DNA from: Fischerella muscicola SAG 1427-1 = PCC 73103
GTDB taxonomy: Bacteria; Cyanobacteriota; Cyanobacteriia; Cyanobacteriales; Nostocaceae
Assembly (NCBI RefSeq): GCF_000317245.1
Contig: NZ_AJLJ01000067.1
Span: 32,798 to 96,797 of the forward strand
Length of the DNA stretch: 64,000 bases
Direction: 5' to 3'
Shown piece by piece: positions 56,768 to 64,000 of this stretch. How positions within the stretch are numbered: position 1 is the first letter of the stretch; every line of letters begins with the position of its first letter. Under the pieces are notes generated by a model. The model was not told the DNA's origin. It searched no databases and was given only the letters and a program-made list of their open reading frames with translations. A program made the translations under genes and the position numbers.

Positions 56768-59374
56768 TTACTCCAAACTCTGTAAACCAATCGCAATCTT
56801 GCTGTGCTTCTCAATCTGACTCATCACTTGTTTTGCACGTTGAATTACCACCCCAGGTAAACCCGCCAACCTTCCCGCTTCAATACCGTAGGACTTATCC
56901 GCACCCCCCGGCTGAACCTGATGCAAAAAGATAATTTGGTCTGGTAACTCCTTCACCGTCACTTGATAATTCGCTACATTCGGTAAAAGGCTTGATAACT
57001 CGTTCAACTCATGATAGTGCGTCGCAAAAATCGTCCGCGCCTCAATCTCAGCGGCTAAATATTCCGCCACCGCCCAAGCGATCGAAAGCCCGTCAAAAGT
57101 CGCCGTCCCTCGCCCTATTTCATCTAACAACACCAGCGATCGCGACGTGGCATGATTAAGAATATTCGCGGTCTCATTCATCTCCACCATAAATGTAGAT
57201 TGACCAGTTGCCAAATCATCCACCGCACCCACACGAGTAAAAATGCGATCGCACACACTCAACTTCGCATACCTAGCAGGCACAAAACTACCAATTTGTG
57301 CCATCAACTGAATCAAACCCACCTGTCTCAAATAACAACTCTTACCACTCGCATTCGGCCCCGTAAGAATAATCAAATCCGGAGAAACCCTCTCCTCCTC
57401 TTCCTTCTCTGCGTTCTCTGCGCCTCTGTGGTTCATTCCTCCCAAACTCGTCGAATTCGGCACAAAAAACCCCGCCGGCAAAGACTGTTCCACCACCGGA
57501 TGACGCCCATCCACAACATAAATCTCTCGTCCCTCCACCATCTGAGGACGACAGTAACCTTGATATACAGACAACTCTGCCAAACCACACAACACATCCA
57601 CCGCTGCCACAGCCCGCGAAAGATTACGAATCACCTCCGCCTGGGCTGCAACTTCCTCTCGTAACGCCACGAAAATTTCATACTCCATCTGGTTCAAATC
57701 ATCCCGCGCCGTCAAAATCCGCGCTTCCCGTTCCTTCAACTCTGGAGTAATGTAGCGTTCTTCATTCGTTAAAGTCTGCTTGCGTATATAATTTGACGGT
57801 ACTTGGTCAGCCTTGGCACGGGAAATACTGATATAATATCCAAAAGTTTTATTAAATCCGACCTTTAACGTTGGAATACCCGTCCTCGCCCGTTCATCAA
57901 CCTCTAAATTTGCAATCCATTTTTGGTCTTCTTCCACCAAACTCCGTCTTTCATCCAACTGGGGATTAATTCCCTGACGAATCAAGCTGCCTTCTTTAAT
58001 ATGTATCGGTGGTGACTCCACAATATAACTACGGATTTTTTGCCCTAACTCCTCCAAGCCAGGGGGAACTTTCTGCAAGGCTTTCAAAAATAGAGACGCA
58101 GCATCCATCACTAACAGCGCTAATTCTGGCAACTTGGACACAGAATCAGCCAAAGCCACCAAATCTTTAGCATTTGCTGTACCAGAACCAGCCCTTCCCG
58201 TCAGACGTTCTAGATCGTAAATTTGTCGTAATAACTGCCGTAAGTCTTGGCGTAGGGGCGTATTTTCTACCAATTCTTGAATTGTATCTTGTCGCGCTTG
58301 GATACCTTTGATATCAAGTAGCGGTTGTAACAGCCAGCGTCGTAAAGCCCGACTACCCATCGCCGTCGAAGTTCTATCCAAAGCCCAAAGCAAAGAACCG
58401 TGAAAACTGCCATCGCGGACAGTTTGCGTAATTTCCAGGTTACGCCGAGTTTGATGGTCTACAATCAAAAAATCAGTAATTGTGTAAGTTCTCAGCGGTT
58501 GCAGGGGTACAGAATTTTCTTTTTGTGTATCTTCCAGGTATTCTAAAAGACCACCAGCCGCCCGGACTGCGAGGGGGAGATGTTCGCAACCCAAACCTTC
58601 AAGCGATCGCACCTTAAATTTCTGCAATAATCTAGATCTCGCTTCACCAGCTGAAAAAGGTAGTTGCGATCGCAGTGCATAACAAAACGCTGGTGGTAAA
58701 CATTCGGGTAAATGCTCAGATTTCTCTCCCGGTCGTAGTAAACTTCCCAAATCAGGCGCATTCGTAGGAACTAATACTTCCGCAGGCTGCAAACGCATTA
58801 ACTCTTGGGTCAAATGTTCGCTAACGCTACCTTGGGTAGTTAGGAATTCCCCTGTAGAAATATCTGCATAAGCCAAACCCCAATGTTCCCCAGCAATTAC
58901 CACAGCCGCCAGGTAATTATTGCGACTGGCTTTCAGCATTCCTTCCTCTAGCAAAGTCCCAGGAGTGAGAATCCGCGTGACTTCACGCCGAACCAATCTC
59001 CCAACAGCTTCGGAAGCATCTTCGACTTGATCACAAATGACCACTGCATACCCTTTTTCTACCAACAGAGTAGCGTGGCGTTCCCAGGCGTGGTGTGGGA
59101 CACCACTCATTGACACCCTTCCCACTTCTCCTACTGGTTTGCTGGTGAGGTAAAGTTCTAATTCCTGCGCCAGAATCACAGCATCTTCAAAGTAGCACTC
59201 AAAAAAGTCTCCCACTCGATACAACAACACCGCATGGGGATACTTCTCCTTCGTTTCGACATAATGCTGAAACATTTGAGTTAGCTTACTGCGATCCACA
59301 AGTCGATGATCAGTAATGAATGTGTTCGCATTGTTGCTAGCGTTTGGCTGGGATGCAGAGTAAGAAGCGGTCAT
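56768..59374 (-). CDS. mutS: DNA mismatch repair protein MutS
   Basis: 868 aa. Mismatch-binding domain with [17 protein letters not shown] near the N-terminus (Phe-x-Glu motif as FFE), connector and lever regions ([16 protein letters not shown]), and the ABC ATPase with [38 protein letters not shown] and [10 protein letters not shown]. Residues about 646-662 ([16 protein letters not shown]; bases 57390-57437) are encoded by the common AACCACAGAGGCGCAGAG repeat and sit just before the Walker A motif, in a loop. Start ATG 59374. Confidence 0.97.
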   Translation of the reverse strand: MTASYSASQPNASNNANTFITDHRLVDRSKLTQMFQHYVETKEKYPHAVLLYRVGDFFECYFEDAVILAQELELYLTSKPVGEVGRVSMSGVPHHAWERHATLLVEKGYAVVICDQVEDASEAVGRLVRREVTRILTPGTLLEEGMLKASRNNYLAAVVIAGEHWGLAYADISTGEFLTTQGSVSEHLTQELMRLQPAEVLVPTNAPDLGSLLRPGEKSEHLPECLPPAFCYALRSQLPFSAGEARSRLLQKFKVRSLEGLGCEHLPLAVRAAGGLLEYLEDTQKENSVPLQPLRTYTITDFLIVDHQTRRNLEITQTVRDGSFHGSLLWALDRTSTAMGSRALRRWLLQPLLDIKGIQARQDTIQELVENTPLRQDLRQLLRQIYDLERLTGRAGSGTANAKDLVALADSVSKLPELALLVMDAASLFLKALQKVPPGLEELGQKIRSYIVESPPIHIKEGSLIRQGINPQLDERRSLVEEDQKWIANLEVDERARTGIPTLKVGFNKTFGYYISISRAKADQVPSNYIRKQTLTNEERYITPELKEREARILTARDDLNQMEYEIFVALREEVAAQAEVIRNLSRAVAAVDVLCGLAELSVYQGYCRPQMVEGREIYVVDGRHPVVEQSLPAGFFVPNSTSLGGMNHRGAENAEKEEEERVSPDLIILTGPNASGKSCYLRQVGLIQLMAQIGSFVPARYAKLSVCDRIFTRVGAVDDLATGQSTFMVEMNETANILNHATSRSLVLLDEIGRGTATFDGLSIAWAVAEYLAAEIEARTIFATHYHELNELSSLLPNVANYQVTVKELPDQIIFLHQVQPGGADKSYGIEAGRLAGLPGVVIQRAKQVMSQIEKHSKIAIGLQSLE

Positions 59375-59698
59375 GGATGTTTAGGGATACACATTTTTAA
59401 CATGCCAATAACCGATGATAACGCGTCATCAGGGCTACCAAGAAATTGCTCAAGGTTTATTTATTTTTTCTTTATCAATTTATTGTAGACGCGGAAGGGT
59501 TTGCGGTAGGCTACCGACAAGACGCTAGGAGTTCAGTTAAGGCTAGCACTCTTTGTCAAAGTCATTTTTTCTAACCAACCGCAGAGGCGCAGAGAAGCCA
59601 GTGCGTTGCGGGGGTTCCCCCCGTTGTAGCAACTGGCGCGACACAGAGAGAAGAAAGAGAAGGAAAAATTGCTTAGTATTGTAATATGGGCTGCTTTT
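59375..59698. other. Gap upstream of mutS with a palindromic repeat
   Basis: 324 bp. Contains AACCGCAGAGGCGCAGAG (about 59577-59594), the same repeat that entered mutS, directly next to a member of the GCCAGTGC palindrome family (59597-59637). No gene seen. Confidence 0.6.
59597..59637. repeat. GCCAGTGC...AACTGGC palindrome family member
   Basis: Starts GCCAGTGCGTTGC and ends GTTGTAGCAACTGGC, with an inner hairpin GGGGGTTCCCCC. Related to the copies at 3980-4021 and 25591-25632. Confidence 0.7.
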
Positions 59699-61453
59699 TT
59701 AGCACTGTTTAGCATCACTAGGATTTACAAAATCATGTAAATTCGCATCCCATATACTGATATAAATCAGACCACAATTTTGACGCACAATCTGACCTTT
59801 GAGGAAACCGACACTAAAACGGAAATGATCCAAGCGTCGGTGAAAAACTTGCAGTAGTCCTTGCTTAATTTCTTCAGTTAATTTACCGCCTAACATTTCT
59901 TCAAAGGTTGTTAGTATGAGCTGAATATCTACAGATTGGGCAAAAGCGATCTCAGTTTGTCGAATTCTTCCAGAATTGCGGTCAAATAAGTAACCAAGCT
60001 GAATTTGATTTGGCACTAAGATGTAACTAACAGCACGAGTATTACCCCAAACACCTCTGGAATCTTGATTTGGCTTACCAAGGGCTGCTTGTACAGTACT
60101 TCTTGCTGTACCTGTAGGGAAACCCGGAACGTTGCGTTTGTTGGTAGTGTTAGGTGATTGATTACGAGGCGTGTTGTTTTCTGGTTGAGAAACCACAGGA
60201 GTATTAGGAGTATCTTCAGGCTCTGGTGGCGTCGGTGCAACTGAAACAGGCTGTTTTGGCGATGGTTGCGAAGCCACTGGTGTATTACTTTGTTTATCAG
60301 TAGAATCTTGGGGATTTGTGGTTTCAGATTTTGAATCAGATTTTGAAATTGGTGTAGGTGTTGATGTTGCTGAGTCTAAAGACTCTGGCTTGTGGGTAAT
60401 ACTAATAACTGCTACCGTACCAATTAAGCCTGCCACAACCAAGCTACCAACAATCCAAGTCGGCTTTTGCCAGTTTTTAGGAATTGGATAGGTAAGGGTA
60501 GCTGGAGCGCTGGAATTAGAAGACAATGACTGAGTTTGTGCAGATGCCACAGTAGAGATATCTGGGGAGACTGGGGGTTGAGTGGTAGTCGTTGGTATAG
60601 AAAAGCTAGTAAGTGATTGCTGGGAATTAGCAGCAGATTGCAAAGCATATAGCATTTGGCTTGCAGTACTATAGCGATCGCCTGCTTGGGGTTTAATGGC
60701 GCGACTAATGATCATTGCCAATTGTGGTGATACCCCAGGAACATGATACTGCCAAAGTATTTCTCCTGTTCGTGGCTCAGTTTGCAACTGTCGGGGATGT
60801 TTGCCACTCAGTAGATAAATTGCTGTTAATCCTAAGCTATAAATGTCAGTTGCATAAACTGCGCGTCCTGTAAATTGCTCACTAGGCATATATCCAGGCG
60901 TACCCATCACCAGCGATTGAGTTGTATATCCCGGAGAATTTGCCACTGATATGATTGTTTCTTTGACTGCACCAAAATCAATTAATACAGGTTTGTGATT
61001 AGACGAGTTGAGAATAATATTATCTGGCTTAATATCACGGTGGATAATGCCTTTACTGTGAACATAATCCAAAACTGACAGCAGACTCAACAAAATTTCT
61101 CTGACTGCTGTTTCGCTCAGTGAACCTTGAGTTTTAATGATATTAGCCAGGGTTTGACCTTGAATCCATTCTTGAACTAGATAAAACAGCCCATTCTCGC
61201 AAAAATAAGCGTAGAGTTTAGGAATTTGGTCACTACCTTCCCCTAAAAGCTCTAAAGTCACCGCCTCTCGTTCAAAGCGCCGTTGAATTTTCTGATAAAT
61301 ATTGGGATCATTGGCGATCGGTTTTAGTTGCTTAATCACACAATAACGACGAGATGGCAGATAGGTATCTTCTGCCAAAAAGGTTTCGCTAAAGCCACCA
61401 ACAGCCAGCACTTGGATCACTTGATAGCGATTGTTCAACAGCGTCGTTGTCAT
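59699..61453 (-). CDS. Membrane-bound Hanks-type Ser/Thr protein kinase
   Basis: 584 aa. Kinase domain at residues about 9-275: glycine loop VLAVGGFSETFLA, Lys41 (CVIKQL), catalytic loop HRDIKPDN (138-145), DFG 159-161 and APE-like GYMPSEQF. A Ser/Thr/Pro-rich linker and one membrane span (WIVGSLVVAGLIGTVAVISI, about 329-348) follow, then another low-complexity linker and a C-terminal domain (GTARSTVQAALGKPNQDSRG...) common to cyanobacterial kinases of this type. The C-terminal part would lie outside the cytoplasm and may sense a signal. Targets unknown. Start ATG 61453. Confidence 0.93.
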   Translation of the reverse strand: MTTTLLNNRYQVIQVLAVGGFSETFLAEDTYLPSRRYCVIKQLKPIANDPNIYQKIQRRFEREAVTLELLGEGSDQIPKLYAYFCENGLFYLVQEWIQGQTLANIIKTQGSLSETAVREILLSLLSVLDYVHSKGIIHRDIKPDNIILNSSNHKPVLIDFGAVKETIISVANSPGYTTQSLVMGTPGYMPSEQFTGRAVYATDIYSLGLTAIYLLSGKHPRQLQTEPRTGEILWQYHVPGVSPQLAMIISRAIKPQAGDRYSTASQMLYALQSAANSQQSLTSFSIPTTTTQPPVSPDISTVASAQTQSLSSNSSAPATLTYPIPKNWQKPTWIVGSLVVAGLIGTVAVISITHKPESLDSATSTPTPISKSDSKSETTNPQDSTDKQSNTPVASQPSPKQPVSVAPTPPEPEDTPNTPVVSQPENNTPRNQSPNTTNKRNVPGFPTGTARSTVQAALGKPNQDSRGVWGNTRAVSYILVPNQIQLGYLFDRNSGRIRQTEIAFAQSVDIQLILTTFEEMLGGKLTEEIKQGLLQVFHRRLDHFRFSVGFLKGQIVRQNCGLIYISIWDANLHDFVNPSDAKQC

Positions 61454-61688
61454 GCTTCTTTAAAAGCTTTTGTGAAACTCCTCCGGCTCACCCTCTTCAA
61501 ATGTAGACTAAATACCTAGAGGTAAAGCTTCCTGACAAAGAAAGAGAAAGTATAGAAGAGAAAATATATATTCCGGTGTATTGCGGGTTTTTAAATAGGG
61601 AACGGGCAATAGGGAACGGGTCTAATACCCTCAGTACAAACGCGATTAATCACCCCTCTACTTATGCGATTAATCACCCCTCTTGTAC

Positions 61689-61708
61689 AGACGCGATTAA
61701 TCGCGTCT
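61689..61708. repeat. Palindrome AGACGCGATTAATCGCGTCT
   Basis: Perfect 20-bp palindrome, preceded by two half-copies of CGCGATTAATCACCCCTC-type sequence (61640-61682). Its last base is the first base of the stop codon of the gene ending at 61708. Confidence 0.85.
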
Positions 61709-62217
61709 TATTTCCAAATTTTCGGAGCAACAGCAGCCATAAACACGAGAAAGACAATTTCTAACACATAGCTGATAAAAACGCTGCGATTCAACAAACC
61801 ATCCCAGAGATAGCCTTTACGTTTCGGGGTGGGGGTGCGCTTGAAAGCCTGAGTCCAACTGCTGTAAATACCAGGGCTATTTAAACCATAATTCTGAGTG
61901 AGAATAGACTCAATTTCTGCTACACGGGGATAGAAACCACGCTGAAAGTGTTTCCATTGACTTTCCAAAATCCAGAAAAATAGAGGAATCGCACAACCGA
62001 TCAGAGCGATACTACTAGCATTGGGTTTTTGCTGTAACATCAACACTAAAACAGCCCCAGTACCAGTAATCCCCAGTGCTTTGATTACCCAAATCTGCTT
62101 ATTATAGTCTTCGATAGTATTTTGCAGAAAAAAGTATTCCTGTTTCAGCAAATCTAATTCAAAATCATTGAGAGATTGAGGCTGAGAATCAGCCGGGTTT
62201 GGGGTTGGGTTAGACAT
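61708..62217 (-). CDS. Hypothetical membrane protein, about 169 aa
   Basis: Two hydrophobic segments in the middle (WVIKALGITGTGAVLVLML and ASSIALIGCAIPLFFWIL) and one at the C-terminus (VFISYVLEIVFLVFMAAVA), with a predicted helical N-terminus (LNDFELDLLKQEYFFLQNTIEDYNKQ). Layout resembles small SLATT-like or pore-type membrane proteins, but I cannot assign a family. ATG 62217 (MSNPTPNP) is preferred to 62229. Its stop codon lies against the palindrome at 61689-61708, suggesting that repeat insertion set the present end of the gene. Confidence 0.7.
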   Translation of the reverse strand: MSNPTPNPADSQPQSLNDFELDLLKQEYFFLQNTIEDYNKQIWVIKALGITGTGAVLVLMLQQKPNASSIALIGCAIPLFFWILESQWKHFQRGFYPRVAEIESILTQNYGLNSPGIYSSWTQAFKRTPTPKRKGYLWDGLLNRSVFISYVLEIVFLVFMAAVAPKIWK

Positions 62218-62270
62218 TGACAAGTGCAAAAGTCAAACAATTTAGGATTTTATCCCAATTTGAACCTTGT

Positions 62271-62292
62271 AGAGACGCGATTTATCGCGTCT
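62271..62292. repeat. Palindrome AGAGACGCG...CGCGTCT with downstream direct repeat
   Basis: AGAGACGCGAT and ATCGCGTCT arms. Followed by two direct copies of CTGATATTCTAATGGTCGC (from about 62291 and 62311). Confidence 0.75.
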
Positions 62293-62460
62293 GATATTCT
62301 AATGGTCGCGTCTGATATTCTAATGGTCGCAAACATTTTTTGAATCAGTATTAGATTTTGGATTTTGGATTGACTCCACAGATAAACCCGCTTGTCCTGT
62401 ACCATCAAGGAATTATCGACCAGTGAGAATTAGATAGAGACTAATATATATAGATAGGAT

Positions 62461-62495
62461 ATTGTTTGGTGAAATCGGAGATTTTACCAAACAAT
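62461..62495. repeat. Strong hairpin before the 21-bp array
   Basis: ATTGTTTGGT (62461-62470) pairs with ACCAAACAAT (62486-62495); the inner bases GAAATC/GATTTT extend the stem to about 15 pairs around GGA. It lies 16 bp before the tandem array. Confidence 0.75.
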
Positions 62496-62511
62496 ATGCG
62501 ATTTTCGAGAC

Positions 62512-62742
62512 AAAAGACTTGTTAATGAGTATAAAAGACTCGTTAATGAGGATAAAAGACTCTTTAATGAGGATAAAAGACTCGTTAATGAGGATAAAAG
62601 ACTCGTTAATGAGGATAAAAGACTCGTTAATGAGGATAAAAGACTCGTTAATGAGGATAAAAGACTCGTTAATGAAGATAAAAGACTCTTTAATGAGGAT
62701 AAAAGACTCGTTAACGGAGATCAAACACTCAGTAATGAAGTT
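62512..62742. repeat. 21-bp tandem repeat array (11 units)
   Basis: Units of exactly 21 bp, AAAAGACTCGTTAATGAGG plus two bases, starting at 62512 and every 21 bases to 62722. Central units are identical, outer ones diverged. Open frames on both strands are artefacts of the period. Followed by the modular hairpin element at 62776-62896. Confidence 0.92.
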
Positions 62743-62775
62743 TAAATGTAGGGAAAAATCCCATTTTTTCAATAT

Positions 62776-62896
62776 CCGCGCTTGGGTTTAAACCCTTAGC
62801 TAATAGCACAAGTCGTCTCAAGACAACTTCATACAATCAAACAGTCTGCTTCAGCAGACTTTAGCTATGAGACTGCGATCGCGATCGCAGGCGGAT
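62776..62896. repeat. Modular hairpin element (full copy)
   Basis: CCGCG, hairpin GGGTTTAAACCC, GCTAATAGCA, arm AAGTCGTCTCAAGACAACTT, hairpin AGTCTGCTTCAGCAGACT (62843-62860), linker TTAGCTATGAGA, palindrome CTGCGATCGCGATCGCAG, GGCGG. Same order as 55866-55988. Ends 35 bp before the NACHT gene start. Confidence 0.8.
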
Positions 62897-62930
62897 TTGA
62901 ACTCCCAAGCTACCAATTGTTCCACACACT

Positions 62931-64000
62931 ATGATCAACTGGACTGGCTATTTAGAATCACTCTGCGACGATAACAAGTACGTCCACTGGCAACAACATT
63001 ATACGGTGACGGATGTAGTAGGACGCCAGCCAGTTGAGCAGAAAGCATCATCTTGGCAATTTGATTTGATGGTGCAGACAATGCAACGTGCAAAAAAAGA
63101 ATCCAGGGAAGGGCAAGTTGCAAAAGAAGAATCCAGGGAAGGGCGAGAGAAAACCGAGCGCTTGGGTGTATTGGAGGGGTTACAGAAGTATGCACAAGAA
63201 CATGTGTTACTAGTAGGGCGTCCCGGTTCGGGGAAATCGACGGCGTTAGCGCGGTTGTTGTTGGAAGAGGCAAAGCGGGCGCGTAAGGATCAGCAAGTAA
63301 AAATTCCGGTGTTGGTAGAACTGCGCTATTACCAAAATTCAGTGCTGGATTTGATACAGACATTTATCCAACGACATGATCCTAATTTAGATGTAGATGA
63401 TGAAAAACTCAAAAGTTGGTTACGTCAAGGTTGCTTACTACTGTTAGTTGATGGCGTGAACGAATTACCGTCAGAAGAAGCGCGGCGGGATTTGCTGAAG
63501 TTTCGGCAAGATAATCAGAAAACCACACCGATGATTTTCACGACGCGAGATTTGGGTGTAGGGGGTGATTTATACATTACCAAGAAGCTGGAAATGCAAC
63601 CCTTGACAGAAACGCAGATGCAGCAGTTTGTCAAAAATTATCTGCCAGAACAGGGTGAGCAGATGTTGCGACAGTTGGGCGATAGGTTGCGGGAGTTTGG
63701 GGAAACACCACTGTTGTTGATGATGCTATGTTCCTTGTTTCAAAAGACGCACAACATACCGCCAAGTTTGGGGATAGTGTTTCGCCAGTTCACTCAGTTT
63801 TGCGAGAATCAGCGCTTAGAGGGTGTCTTTGTCACGGATGAGTCGCGGCGTTGGTGGCAACGAATGTTGCAAAATTTAGCGTTGCAGATGACTCAAGGGA
63901 AAGAAAAAACAGAGTTACAAGTTGCTCTTCCCAAGGATGAGGCACAGGAAATACTGACAGCGTTTTTAGATGCTCAAAAGTATCATCAACCCCGAAATGC
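62931..64000 (+). CDS. NACHT-domain NTPase (3' truncated by window edge)
   Basis: At least 356 codons, open to the window end. ATG 62931 follows an in-frame TGA at 62898. N-terminus INWTGYLESLCDDNKYVHW, a short charged linker with an exact duplication (KESREG twice, residues about 56-72), then the NACHT domain: Walker A GRPGSGKST (96-104), Walker B LLLLVDGVNELPSEEARR (Asp174) and sensor PMIFTTRDLG. A winged-helix part begins after LLLMMLCSLFQ. Bacterial NACHT proteins of this type are STAND ATPases, several of which defend against phages; repeats (HEAT/LRR-like) or an effector are expected beyond the edge. Confidence 0.88.
   Translation, partial: MINWTGYLESLCDDNKYVHWQQHYTVTDVVGRQPVEQKASSWQFDLMVQTMQRAKKESREGQVAKEESREGREKTERLGVLEGLQKYAQEHVLLVGRPGSGKSTALARLLLEEAKRARKDQQVKIPVLVELRYYQNSVLDLIQTFIQRHDPNLDVDDEKLKSWLRQGCLLLLVDGVNELPSEEARRDLLKFRQDNQKTTPMIFTTRDLGVGGDLYITKKLEMQPLTETQMQQFVKNYLPEQGEQMLRQLGDRLREFGETPLLLMMLCSLFQKTHNIPPSLGIVFRQFTQFCENQRLEGVFVTDESRRWWQRMLQNLALQMTQGKEKTELQVALPKDEAQEILTAFLDAQKYHQPRN

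Noticed and set aside
62512..62742. CRISPR array
   Set aside because: Units are directly adjacent without unique spacers and no cas genes are in the window. The same holds for the arrays at 36683 and 52462.
62413..62791. Open frames repeating MRIKDSL and the opposite-strand NESFILI
   Set aside because: Product of the 21-bp array; both strands open, sequence is purely repetitive.
62935..63363. 142-aa minus-strand frame near the right edge
   Set aside because: It is antisense to the NACHT gene, whose Walker motifs are clear; the minus frame is Pro/Ala/Leu-rich shadow sequence.

Overview
This window comes from the chromosome of a filamentous, probably heterocyst-forming cyanobacterium (Nostocales-type). 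Evidence: two psbA genes for photosystem II D1, a cyanobacterial phosphoenolpyruvate carboxylase, Ycf5-type cytochrome c maturation, a Ycf21-like chorismate lyase, a complete hormogonium-type chemotaxis cluster with HmpF, DUF4278 and DUF3352 proteins, very frequent GCGATCGC (HIP1) octamers, and abundant short repeats. The exact species cannot be read from the sequence.

Layout. 1-1686: 3' end of glyA, then tilS. 1957-14539: hmpF (minus) divergent from a PatA-like regulator, CheY, CheW, an MCP and a hybrid CheA, a hormogonium motility signalling array. 15058-16140: standard psbA (minus). 16453-21059: MBOAT acyltransferase plus a large SGNH/DUF1574 protein, probably an envelope or exopolysaccharide acylation pair. 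21509-26702: small proteins around ppc. 26775-28534: tRNA-Arg(UCU), an intron-type PD-(D/E)XK endonuclease and an SNase-like protein. 28825-32141: chorismate lyase, an overlapping methyltransferase and a DUF3352 protein. 32212-33658: a MITE-like palindrome and a solo TnpB element. 33740-37993: ccsB, cinA, DUF4278, proB. 38040-41557: a TetR regulator divergent from a Rieske oxygenase, followed by a second, divergent psbA. 41642-48075: an unknown gene and the urease genes ureD-ureA-ureB-ureC, split by an inverted two-gene AAA ATPase/DUF4276 cassette. 48402-52076: a DUF262-HNH protein, histidine decarboxylase and a secreted trypsin-like protease. 52775-59374: uvrA, DUF2267, mutS. 59699-62217: Ser/Thr kinase and a small membrane protein. 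62931-64000: a NACHT NTPase cut by the window edge.

Two themes stand out. First, probable defence genes cluster around urease (AAA/DUF4276, DUF262-HNH) and at the right edge (NACHT). Second, the repeat load is high: a modular multi-hairpin element (five copies), a second palindrome family whose two complete copies show compensatory changes, three tandem arrays that all have 21-bp periodicity, and short repeats that have entered the reading frames of tilS, ppc, ccsB, ureD, uvrA, mutS and a TetR gene. No CRISPR array, rRNA or intact IS transposase of the DDE type was seen. All functional calls rest on motif recognition by eye; no database search was run.
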